Positions 52,524-60,945 of a stretch of DNA of 62,695 nucleotides are shown here, one piece after another. Position 1 is the stretch's first letter. Every line of letters begins with the position of its first letter. The notes below the pieces were generated by a model. It was not told the origin of the DNA. It saw only the letters and a program-made list of their open reading frames with translations, and did no database searches. The position numbers and the translations under genes were made by a program. The stretch covers positions 14,015-76,709 of the forward strand of contig JADGBW010000002.1 of assembly GCA_015231305.1 (NCBI GenBank), written 5' to 3'. The DNA comes from Magnetococcales bacterium. GTDB lineage: Bacteria; Pseudomonadota; Magnetococcia; Magnetococcales; JADFYX01.

Positions 52524-54242
52524 TTAAAAATCCGATAAAAGCTCTCCATTTCGTATATGTAAAATCGTTTGCTGTTTGTAGATAGCATCTATGCGATGGG
52601 TAACAGTTATTATTGTCATGTTGTTATAATTTTGATAAATATTTGCCATTATGCGATGGGCAGTTTTTTTATCTAATGCCGATGTAATTTCGTCTAATAC
52701 CAATATTTCTGGGTTGCCATACAACGCACGAGCTATGGCTATACGTTGGCGTTCCCCTCCACTTATAATAGTGCCACCATCACCAACCTTGGTGTTTATA
52801 CCTTGCTGGCTTGTTAGAAAGTCCCAAATTTCTACCTGTTTAAGTACTATCTGCAATCGTTTATCATCATACTTTCGCCCTAAAAGGACGTTTTCAACTA
52901 CATCACCATCAAAAAGAAAAATATCTTGCGCAACATAACCAATTTTGCTGCGCCACGATTTCATGTTATCCCTACTTAACAAAATATCATCAACTAAAAG
53001 GCTCCCCTTGGTTGGTGTTATAAGTCCTGTAATAATATCTAAAAGGGTGCTTTTACCGTGGCCACTTTTACCAGTAATGGTAATTTTTTCTCCTCTATTA
53101 ATAGTTAAATTAATGCCGTGTAAAACTGGTTTGTCTTTAGCTGATTTAAAAGTTACATGTACATTTTGCAGGGTTATTGTTTTAGCAAAACTTATTTGTT
53201 TATCACCTAAAAGCTCAGGCTCTGTTTGTAGCTCCTGAAATACCACTTTTAATGATTGGGTCGTTGCAATAATTTTATTATATGCTGTTAAAACCCGGTT
53301 AAATGAAGGGAGCAAGCGATACATAGCAAGTGCAAATAATAACATTAACGGTACAAGTTGTTGTGTGTTGCTCTGTTTTGTATAGACAAAAGCGGTTATG
53401 GCAGAAATCATCAATAAAATGCCAATCAACTCTAAACCTAGCCTGGGTATGTGTTGTAAGGTGTTTATTTTTATCTGGCTTGTGGCACTGTTTTGGGCGG
53501 CTTTTTGGTATTTTTTGTGGACAGTTGCAAGAGATTGCAAAAACTTAAAAATACGTTGGTTGCCAAATGCATTACCAAGAATACGGTATTGGCTTTGGGT
53601 TGCTGCAACCAAGCCCTCCCCTGCATTTTTTAATCTTTGTGATGTTATAGACAACAAACCAAGGGTAAAAATAAGCAAAATAGCCGAAAAAGCTATTGTT
53701 CCTACCCAGCTGACATATAACATTAAAGCCAAAAAAAGTATAAAAACCATAAATTCTGATACCATAACAAACATTGCCACAAACATTTCTGCAACCTGCC
53801 GTGATTCGTGGGTAACAATTCTGGTTAAGTCGCTGCTGTTACGGTTTGAAAAGTTGGAGATAGAGTATTGAAGGTAGTTTTTAAAGGTGGTTGTTACCAT
53901 ATATTGAAATCTGTCATAACAAAAATGTGAAATCAAATATGAGTTCAGCAAAATTACTACCACCCGTAAAATATAAATACCAATAAGTGAAATGCCAAAG
54001 TACATAACAAAGCTAACGGGTGATTTAAACCTTAAAAGTTCATAAGTAAAAGAGGTAAATTTGTTGCTAAATATAAAGGCAAAATCGTTGGCAGCAGCTG
54101 CAAATACCGCTAAAAGAGTAATACCAAGCACATCAATGATTGATGTAACAAAACCAAACAGCGCAACTAAAACAAACAGCTTTTTGCCCCTAGTTTGCAA
54201 AATAGCCATAACCATCACAAATATCTGTTTGATATCCTGCAT
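52524..54242 (-). CDS. ABC exporter (MsbA/PglK-like)
   Basis: 572 residues: six TM helices in the first 320, then the ATPase domain with Walker A TGKSGHGKSTLLD, the Q-loop region, signature SGGERQRIAIARAL, Walker B EILVLDEITSALD and the switch TVTHR. PglK/MsbA relatives flip lipid-linked oligosaccharides. No wzx-type MATE flippase is visible in the locus, so this may be the flippase for the repeat unit. Single gene. Confidence 0.88.
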   Translation of the reverse strand: MQDIKQIFVMVMAILQTRGKKLFVLVALFGFVTSIIDVLGITLLAVFAAAANDFAFIFSNKFTSFTYELLRFKSPVSFVMYFGISLIGIYILRVVVILLNSYLISHFCYDRFQYMVTTTFKNYLQYSISNFSNRNSSDLTRIVTHESRQVAEMFVAMFVMVSEFMVFILFLALMLYVSWVGTIAFSAILLIFTLGLLSITSQRLKNAGEGLVAATQSQYRILGNAFGNQRIFKFLQSLATVHKKYQKAAQNSATSQIKINTLQHIPRLGLELIGILLMISAITAFVYTKQSNTQQLVPLMLLFALAMYRLLPSFNRVLTAYNKIIATTQSLKVVFQELQTEPELLGDKQISFAKTITLQNVHVTFKSAKDKPVLHGINLTINRGEKITITGKSGHGKSTLLDIITGLITPTKGSLLVDDILLSRDNMKSWRSKIGYVAQDIFLFDGDVVENVLLGRKYDDKRLQIVLKQVEIWDFLTSQQGINTKVGDGGTIISGGERQRIAIARALYGNPEILVLDEITSALDKKTAHRIMANIYQNYNNMTIITVTHRIDAIYKQQTILHIRNGELLSDF

Positions 54243-54445
54243 AATTTAAACACCCCAAACTAAATATTGTTGGTTAATTGTGCAAACAGCCACTCTTGAT
54301 GAACCAAAACACCTTATAGAACAAAAATATGAAGTCTATATTTCTTCAACTAACCAAACCATAGATTAGCTAGTTTTTGTTGTGTAGTAACAATAAAAAA
54401 TTCTAATTTAAACCAAGAAAAAATAAGATAAGGAGTATAACTCAA

Positions 54446-55861
54446 ATGCAAAGTATATATGACCCAATATTAGAAGAGATACGAAAAAAAGATGTTGCTC
54501 TTGATCTTGGTGCAAGTTTTCAGGGCGAATATGGTGCTGGTGTTGCTTACACAATTGGTGAAAGTGTGGCTTTTGGTGGGTTATTATATGTTTGCATTCA
54601 AAGCAGTACTGCACAACAACCGGACATAGCAACAGGATATTGGAGCGAAATAACCAGCAAGGGTGAAGCTGGCCCTCAGGGTCTTCAAGGAATACAAGGT
54701 ATTGCTGGTTCTCAAGGTCTACAGGGAGACCAAGGTATAACTGGACCCCAAGGAGAACAGGGTATACAAGGGGTGCAAGGTGAATCTGGAAGTGCAGCAG
54801 CCACCTCAATTGGGGTTGATGGTCTCTATTTTGACTCTGACCTTGACAGTGGTTTTGTTAAAACTGGGGCTGATAACATAGCAATTAAAACCGGGGCCAT
54901 AGATGCCTTAACACTGGATGCCAGCCAAAATGCTACCTTTAGCAGTGATGTTATAATTACAGGTAGCTTAAATGGTTTAGATATTAAACAAAATAACAAT
55001 AACTCTCTTGTTCTTGGTGGTGGGGCTGGTGTGGCACTTTCAGGTGATTCTGAAAATGTTATTGTTGGTGTTGGTGCTGCGGATGTAGCAGTTACAATGT
55101 CAAAATCTGTTGTTATAGGTAAAGATGCCCTTGGTGCTGGGGCTTACAGTGGTTCTGGTTATGTGGTAATTGGTCATGAAGCTGGCAACTCTCTTACTTC
55201 ATCAATGCCAGGGGTTTTAATTGGTCAAAATGCTGGTAAAAGTGTAACCAACAGGCATAATGTTGTGGCAGTTGGAGCCGATGCTGCTAAAAATGCAATA
55301 TGTAATGCTGGCAATGTATACATTGGATACAGTGCTGGAATTAACTCTGGTGGCGGGGCAAATTGTATATACATAGGCAACAGTACTGCAGCCCAAAACA
55401 GCGGTGGGTCAGATAATGTAGTTATTGGGGCTAGTGCTGCTAACTCTACGCAAAATTTATCTGGTAGTGTTGTTATTGGTAAAGGTGCTTTGCAATCTGG
55501 CAATGGAACATCTACCAACAATGTAATTATAGGCGATGGTGCAGGTAAAACTCTATCGTCTGGTGGTGGAAACGTTCTATTAGGTCACGATGCCGGAGCA
55601 CAACTAACTACCGAGTCCGATAAGCTGGTTGTTGCTAACTCAAACACATTAACCCCCTTAATTGCAGGTGATTTTTCCAATAATAATTTAGGTATTAACA
55701 GTACAGAATACGGCAGTGGAGCAGGGGTTTTAGCCTTAGCAAATGTAACCACAGCCCCAACAAGCAACCCAACTTCTGGGGGAGTAATATATTTTGAAGG
55801 TGGAATATTAAAAATAAGAACCCCAACAGGTGTTTATACAGTAAATGTAACAGCTGCATGA
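54446..55861 (+). CDS. Collagen-like fibre protein with trimeric-head repeats
   Basis: 471 residues. A compact N-terminal module with AYTIGESVAFGGLLYVC and YWSEI resembles carbohydrate-binding (CBM5/12-like) folds. Residues 73-116 are 14 uninterrupted Gly-X-Y triplets rich in Gln. The rest is beta-helical with repeats of the form SVVIGKDALGAG and NVVIGASA, as in YadA-type heads and phage tail fibres. No signal peptide is evident, so secretion would need another route or the protein is a fibre component. SD AAGGAG. Confidence 0.8.
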   Translation: MQSIYDPILEEIRKKDVALDLGASFQGEYGAGVAYTIGESVAFGGLLYVCIQSSTAQQPDIATGYWSEITSKGEAGPQGLQGIQGIAGSQGLQGDQGITGPQGEQGIQGVQGESGSAAATSIGVDGLYFDSDLDSGFVKTGADNIAIKTGAIDALTLDASQNATFSSDVIITGSLNGLDIKQNNNNSLVLGGGAGVALSGDSENVIVGVGAADVAVTMSKSVVIGKDALGAGAYSGSGYVVIGHEAGNSLTSSMPGVLIGQNAGKSVTNRHNVVAVGADAAKNAICNAGNVYIGYSAGINSGGGANCIYIGNSTAAQNSGGSDNVVIGASAANSTQNLSGSVVIGKGALQSGNGTSTNNVIIGDGAGKTLSSGGGNVLLGHDAGAQLTTESDKLVVANSNTLTPLIAGDFSNNNLGINSTEYGSGAGVLALANVTTAPTSNPTSGGVIYFEGGILKIRTPTGVYTVNVTAA

Positions 55862-55907
55862 TATAATGATTTTAATCCAAAAACAGACATTATAAATATC
55901 AATGGGT

Positions 55908-55934
55908 GTCATTGCCGTGAAGGCGGAAATCCAG
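55908..55934. repeat. REP-like hairpin (GTCATTnCC...GGnAATCCAG type)
   Basis: GTCATTGCCGTGAAGGCGG followed by AAATCCAG is a short imperfect palindrome close to the widespread intergenic GTCATTCCCGCG...GGGAATCCAG repeat known in several proteobacteria. Only one copy is visible in this window. Confidence 0.5.
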
Positions 55935-55975
55935 AGAGTTAAGCTTTGTCACCATTCTTAAAGCGTAAAATCAAA

Positions 55976-56007
55976 AACCTAGAAACAGCAACTACTGTTT
56001 CTAGGTT
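55976..56007. terminator. Perfect hairpin between convergent genes, MITE-end-like
   Basis: AACCTAGAAACAG (55976-55988), 6-base loop CAACTA, CTGTTTCTAGGTT (55995-56007): perfect 13-bp arms between the convergent fibre and glycosyltransferase genes. The arm CCTAGAAAC matches the terminal sequence of the 160-bp repeat at 37919. It may be both a minimal relative of that element and a bidirectional terminator; the T-run is poor. Confidence 0.6.
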
Positions 56008-56025
56008 AATATAAAAAAGATATTA

Positions 56026-57174
56026 TTAATCATCAAAATAAAGCTCTTCCATAGTGTCTGCAATAATATCCCACGTGTAGTATCTCTTGGCATAATCAAT
56101 ACCGCGTTTACTCATTGATTTTCGCAAATATTGGTCTGGTAGTAGCTCCTGTATAGCTTGTGAAATTGCTATGGGGTCTCCAGCAACCACCAATCCAGCC
56201 TTGGCTTTTTTAACAATAGTTGCTGCCCCAACTTGGGTAGTGGTTATAACTGGGCAGCCAACTGCCATTGCTTCTAAAACCACATTACCAAAATTTTCAC
56301 TATATGATGGCAGCACCAGCATAGAGGCATTTTTTAATATCAGCCATTTTTTATCTCCCTCAATAGGGCCGATATAATAAATGCGATCTGCAACTCCTTC
56401 ATCACGGGCTTGGGCAAATAGAGTTGGGGTTATTTTTTCATCATCGTTGCCAGCAATTATTAAAGGTAGCTCTATACCAAAGCTCCAGGCACTAATTAGA
56501 CGGTCAAGACCTTTTTTCCAGCTTATACGCCCCAGAGCCAAAATATACTCTTGTTTTTGCCAATGTTGCACTATTTGCTTTTCATCTTCAGTTATCTCTT
56601 GGGGAAATGCCACCCCATTAGCAACAATTTTAACAGGAGCCAATTTAAGAGAAAATTTTTCCAGCTCTTTTTGTTCTCTGCCAGAAGTAACATGAATATA
56701 TTTTGCTCGTTTTAGTACCTTTTTGCCAATTAAGTAGAGCCAAAGCCATTTAACAAAGGAGCTTTTAGCTTGAAAAAGAGATTTTTCCAACATACCTCGG
56801 GGTGAAAAAATGTATGGTACACCAGCTTTTAAAGCAACCCTTGCTGCCATGCCTGTGGTCCAGGCAAAACTTGTGTGAATATGCACCATATCAAAAGATG
56901 CAATATTTTCTTTAACAGCCTGATCCATGGTTGAAGAGAAGAAAAAACGATCAAACCCGGCAGGTGAGGCAAAATATTGTACAGAAACGCCATTTTGCAT
57001 AACTGGTTTGTTAACAGGTACTTTTAGTACACTGGCTCCATCCCGGTTGGTAGTGTAAACATGCACTTCATGACCTCGTTTAGCCAAAGCTGTGCTAAGG
57101 CCATGAACCGAAAAAACAGGGCCACCATAACGCTCGGCAGGCCAGTAGTAAGGCGTTATGTGCAATATTTTCAT
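56026..57174 (-). CDS. Glycosyltransferase family 4 (WcaI/WbuB-like)
   Basis: 382 residues. The glycine-rich start ITPYYWPAERYGGPVFSVHGL and YILALGRISWKKGLDRLISAW, then LPSYSENFGNVVLEAMAVGCPVITT, are the GT-B hallmarks. A single minus-strand gene between the fibre gene and a 289-bp gap. Probably a further transferase for the same polymer, but not in the main operon. Confidence 0.87.
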   Translation of the reverse strand: MKILHITPYYWPAERYGGPVFSVHGLSTALAKRGHEVHVYTTNRDGASVLKVPVNKPVMQNGVSVQYFASPAGFDRFFFSSTMDQAVKENIASFDMVHIHTSFAWTTGMAARVALKAGVPYIFSPRGMLEKSLFQAKSSFVKWLWLYLIGKKVLKRAKYIHVTSGREQKELEKFSLKLAPVKIVANGVAFPQEITEDEKQIVQHWQKQEYILALGRISWKKGLDRLISAWSFGIELPLIIAGNDDEKITPTLFAQARDEGVADRIYYIGPIEGDKKWLILKNASMLVLPSYSENFGNVVLEAMAVGCPVITTTQVGAATIVKKAKAGLVVAGDPIAISQAIQELLPDQYLRKSMSKRGIDYAKRYYTWDIIADTMEELYFDD

Positions 57175-57463
57175 TAAATATCCTGGTTAAAAGGTTTCTG
57201 CCATTATTTGCTATAAAAAAGCCGAAAACAAACTACGGGTAAGTTGTATATATATAATAAATATCAATGGCTTGTCGCAACAGGCCTGTTATTAATAATA
57301 GTTTATTATGATACTTAAGTCTCATCAACAATTTGTGTTCGTTTTGCTTCTCTATATGTTGTTAATATATTTATCTAGTACTTATTCATATGTTAATGTA
57401 TATTACCACAATATTGCATATAAATGAATTTTAACCTTTATAAATGTAGAAGAGTAACTGGTT

Positions 57464-57757
57464 ATGCCGTGTAAAATTAGCTTTGAAAATCAAAAACTAA
57501 AAATAGTAGTAGATGGTATGTTTACTCACAGGGTATGGCAGCCAATTGACGATTTTCATGTAGATCTTGCTGAGCTTAAATCTGTAGAAGTTGATTTTTC
57601 AAAAACAGTATTTGTAGATAGCGGTGGTATTGGTTGTTTGATGTTATTAAAGGATAAAGTCGGTGATAACATCGAAATATCACTAATTAATACTAATAGA
57701 GATGTACATAAGATAATTACAACTGCAAATCTAGCCGATATCTTTACTGTTGCATAA
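57464..57757 (+). CDS. STAS-domain protein (anti-sigma antagonist type)
   Basis: 97 residues forming one STAS domain. The phosphorylatable Ser is at position 53 in VFVDSGGIGCL. Such proteins bind anti-sigma or anti-adaptor kinases and are released by phosphatases. No HPK, PP2C or sigma gene is adjacent, so the partner is elsewhere. The 289-bp upstream gap has no other feature that I can support. Confidence 0.85.
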   Translation: MPCKISFENQKLKIVVDGMFTHRVWQPIDDFHVDLAELKSVEVDFSKTVFVDSGGIGCLMLLKDKVGDNIEISLINTNRDVHKIITTANLADIFTVA

Positions 57758-57811
57758 GTAACTGCAAAAAAACCATTCATTAATTAACAAATCAAACTAT
57801 TCTTTTATTAT

Positions 57812-57974
57812 CCTAGATTCGGCAGTTGGCGGTGTGTGTATGGCGTAAGATATTTGTTTATTTGGTGTATTTGGGGAAGTCGCGGTCATCTTGTTGGTGA
57901 TAAGATTTTCCCCAAATATGCCAGGTGAATCAATGGCTTGCGTCAGGTGCGTGGCGACAACTGCCGGATCTAGG
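57812..57974 (-). mobile_element. MITE-like repeat, copy 3 (163 bp)
   Basis: The best preserved copy: CCTAGATTCGGCAGTTGGC at one end, ACAACTGCCGGATCTAGG at the other, with inverted-repeat ends of about 18 bp. Outside lie TTAT and TTAA. On the minus strand a continuous frame shared in sequence with copy 2 is open and runs on to TAG just beyond the element. The element sits between STAS and the ACL terminator. Confidence 0.72.
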
Positions 57975-58007
57975 TTAACCCTCACTAATACGGGCTTTCC
58001 TGCATGC

Positions 58008-58047
58008 AAAAAGGGGCCGCAAAATTAATTTGCGGCCCCTTTTTTTT
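58008..58047 (-). terminator. Intrinsic terminator of the ATP-citrate lyase operon
   Basis: Perfect arms AAAAAGGGGCCGCAAA / TTTGCGGCCCCTTTTT with a 5-base loop, 29 bp after the stop of the large ACL subunit. T-runs on both strands make it usable in both directions. Confidence 0.9.
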
Positions 58048-58075
58048 CTTTTATTACTTCTACTACTATTTCAAT

Positions 58076-60838
58076 TTATCCAGCAAAGCTACACGCACTT
58101 GCTTTGGTTCTTGTATCCATATTTTTACCACGGTTTGTATGATCATCAATTTCAGCTGCACTACCAATCATCCTGCCAAATAAGAATGTTGTAAATGCTG
58201 CTTTCTCTAATGCATCACCACTTATCTCTCCATTTTTATACGGAACCCACAACATTTTAAGTAAAATAACCGCAATAACTGCATCAACATTCACACAATA
58301 AACGTTTTTACTAACACCAGTATCCTTAAGTGCTTTCACAATGTTGTGATAGTAGTCTTGGAAAATGTTGTACTCACCACGCTTTTTAAATAACTTGTCA
58401 ACAAATACCTCACGAGGATCATAGTTAACAGGCTGGTTTTTAAATACAGGGTGGTTAATACAAGGAATTTTTGCGTAGCCTAAATCACCCGCTGCCTTGG
58501 CTTGGGTTTTATAAACCTTATATTCCTTGGCATATGCTGTCGCCATGGCTTTTAAGTTTAACTTGTGATCCTTCACACCTGGGTCTTGTAGGTCAGACTC
58601 AGCAAAACGTTCCATCAAAAAGGCTATAGCCTCAAATCCGTTGCCACCATGGGCATAACCAGTGTGAGATAAAAAGCCTAAATAGCCTTTGTTAATCTGA
58701 ATACGCTCAGGAACCTCAGGACCATCAGCACTAACAGCACCCTTAGCACCTTGAGCCGAAATTGTGCCAGGACCATTGGTAATTAATAGACCTTGCAGAA
58801 CTGAAAACGAGAATTTCTCTTCTTCAGTGGGTCTTCTACCCAATAAAGCAGCAAATGCAGTTTCAGTAAAGCTCCAGTCGTTGGTTATCTCACCATTATC
58901 TGTACCACAGAAGGTCTTCTTGTCTTGCATTTCAGAAGGAACCGCAGAACCAACCATTGCACTGAAAATACGGAAATGCCACGGCATGTTTAATAGTGTG
59001 TTTTGCGAAAGCCTACGGCGCATAAATGCGCTCCAAGCTAAGTGACATGTAATTGCACCAAGTACTTGGCTATCTCGTAAACCACCTTCAGTACGCTCTG
59101 CTAAGGCTTTTAAGAACTCAATAAATACCGACTTAACCTCTCTTGCCTCCAATGCAGCTAACATTAGCTTGCCACGTTTACCGCTTTTCTCACTTACCAA
59201 AACACCATCATTTGCTTCTGCTGCGGTTTCAAGCTGAGCAGAAAAATCGAACTCAATATCTGAAGCGTCATTAAGATTAGATAAACCAAATAGCTCTATT
59301 AAAGCACTAACTGTATCTTTAGATGCCTGAACCTCTTTTGGACCCAACACCGCAACAGCAGTCGATAAACATGCGTTAGGGCTACTACCTGCTTCTCTTG
59401 CTGCATCTGCTGCCTCTAAGCCAACGTTGCCACTCTGGTTAACATATGCGTTAAGAGCTACGTTAGCCATGGCTGCGCCGTTTGCGTCAGGGTATTCCCT
59501 AATTAACGACTGAACTAAATTTTCTTCTAAACTCTTGGTAGAAGCATCTAAAACACTAACACCATGAATTTGTGTTACCTGTGTTTTGCCGTCCATTCTT
59601 GAGGCACCAGAGCAATCTTTTAAGGTCTGTCTTGGGAAAACAGTACCTACTTGCTTAGATAATGCCTCAATCTGCTCGTTATATGGAGAGATAGCCTCAA
59701 CTACTTTTGGTGATAACTCTTCTGGAAATGCCAAGCCTTGGTTGTTGTTAAACCAACATTTTGGCTCCAAATTTCCACGTGGCTCAAAGTCTGGTTTAGT
59801 GCCGTTCATCATCATAACAGCAGTCAACGCTAGTGGAATGTGAGAAATATTGGTTACAACCGCGCCCTTGGCAGAACAGGTTGGAGAATCTGGTGAAAAG
59901 ATAGCCTTCACACCAAATTTATCCATAAACCATTTCTCTTTTGCCTCTGCGTTATCACCACTACCAGCAACCGCACCAGCATGACCACAGGCTCTGGTCA
60001 ATTTAGCTTTCCAACGTCCTACAACACAAACAACAACCGGTTTTTCAAATTCCAAGTCGTGCTCATAATATCCGCCTGGCTCAATGTACATAACCATAGC
60101 TTTGGTTCTGTCATCGTTATGCATTGCATAGGTAAATTCAGGTGCAGAATATTGGATGTAAAGATCTTTACCAGAAGATAGAGAAACAGTTGTACCCCAA
60201 CCAGCTGTTAAAAGATAAGTCGCCATGGTTGTGGTAAAGTTGCCAGAGTTAGAAAAAATGGCAATAGAACCGGGTACCATAGACTCCTCAGGTGAGTTTC
60301 CACCCAAAGCACCACCCAAACGTATTTTGTTATGAGAGTCACCAACACCCAAACAGTTAGCACCAAAAACATCCACACCACGCCATTGACAATATTGGCG
60401 AATCATACGTGAATGCTTAACCTTAACTTTTTCAGTTAAAATAATAACTTTCTTAAGGTCAGGGTTAACCCTAACAGCCTCAATAACTGAGTCCTTAACC
60501 CCTGATGGTGGAACATAAACAACTGCTACATTAAATTTATGCCCTGCGTCCATCGCTTCTAGAACATTGTTATAAACTGGAATATCTCCAATTTTAGTTT
60601 TCATTACTGCGCCAGAACGACCTGGCATTGTACCGCAAACAATGTTACCACCTGAGAATTCATGACTAGTTGGTGTAACTGTTTTACTCTCACCACCAAG
60701 AATATTTAAAACACAAACCCTATCATCCTTTGTTGCCATATCGGCAAGAGAGTTAATGCCCACATAATAGGGAAATTCATCTTCTCCACGGGCGGTCTGA
60801 AAGTTAAAGCCCTTATTTAAATCTGTATTAGTTTTCAT
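58076..60838 (-). CDS. aclA: ATP-citrate lyase, large subunit (type II form, citryl-CoA lyase module)
   Basis: From ATG 60838 (GAGGA upstream; the frame extends to a TTG at 60856) 920 residues. N-terminal CoA-binding/succinyl-CoA-ligase-like part: VNPDLKKVIILTEK, and phosphohistidine motif RACGHAGAV (His286 by count). C-terminal part is citrate-synthase-like: IPCINHPV (His796) and NVDAVIAV (Asp852) are where the ACL catalytic residues fall. The position of the other His (DHGPAVSGAH in type I) reads ITNGPGTISA, i.e. Asn688. With the small subunit it cleaves citrate to acetyl-CoA and oxaloacetate, the key step of the reductive TCA cycle. About 300 residues longer than the 600-residue type I subunit of Chlorobium. 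Confidence 0.85.
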   Translation of the reverse strand: MKTNTDLNKGFNFQTARGEDEFPYYVGINSLADMATKDDRVCVLNILGGESKTVTPTSHEFSGGNIVCGTMPGRSGAVMKTKIGDIPVYNNVLEAMDAGHKFNVAVVYVPPSGVKDSVIEAVRVNPDLKKVIILTEKVKVKHSRMIRQYCQWRGVDVFGANCLGVGDSHNKIRLGGALGGNSPEESMVPGSIAIFSNSGNFTTTMATYLLTAGWGTTVSLSSGKDLYIQYSAPEFTYAMHNDDRTKAMVMYIEPGGYYEHDLEFEKPVVVCVVGRWKAKLTRACGHAGAVAGSGDNAEAKEKWFMDKFGVKAIFSPDSPTCSAKGAVVTNISHIPLALTAVMMMNGTKPDFEPRGNLEPKCWFNNNQGLAFPEELSPKVVEAISPYNEQIEALSKQVGTVFPRQTLKDCSGASRMDGKTQVTQIHGVSVLDASTKSLEENLVQSLIREYPDANGAAMANVALNAYVNQSGNVGLEAADAAREAGSSPNACLSTAVAVLGPKEVQASKDTVSALIELFGLSNLNDASDIEFDFSAQLETAAEANDGVLVSEKSGKRGKLMLAALEAREVKSVFIEFLKALAERTEGGLRDSQVLGAITCHLAWSAFMRRRLSQNTLLNMPWHFRIFSAMVGSAVPSEMQDKKTFCGTDNGEITNDWSFTETAFAALLGRRPTEEEKFSFSVLQGLLITNGPGTISAQGAKGAVSADGPEVPERIQINKGYLGFLSHTGYAHGGNGFEAIAFLMERFAESDLQDPGVKDHKLNLKAMATAYAKEYKVYKTQAKAAGDLGYAKIPCINHPVFKNQPVNYDPREVFVDKLFKKRGEYNIFQDYYHNIVKALKDTGVSKNVYCVNVDAVIAVILLKMLWVPYKNGEISGDALEKAAFTTFLFGRMIGSAAEIDDHTNRGKNMDTRTKASACSFAG

Positions 60839-60945
60839 AGCTATGGCTATCCTCAAATTTTATAACTCGCTATTTCAATTCAACTCAAAGCTTCTAGCTC
60901 AAGGTTGAATTATAGGGGAGTCCCCAATAAAGGAGTTTTGATTGA

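Noticed and set aside
57797-58009. 70-codon minus-strand open frame
   Set aside because: It lies almost wholly within MITE-like copy 3 and starts at the foot of a terminator. The matching frame in copy 2 has no start and copy 1 is broken, so I treat it as a by-product of the repeat.
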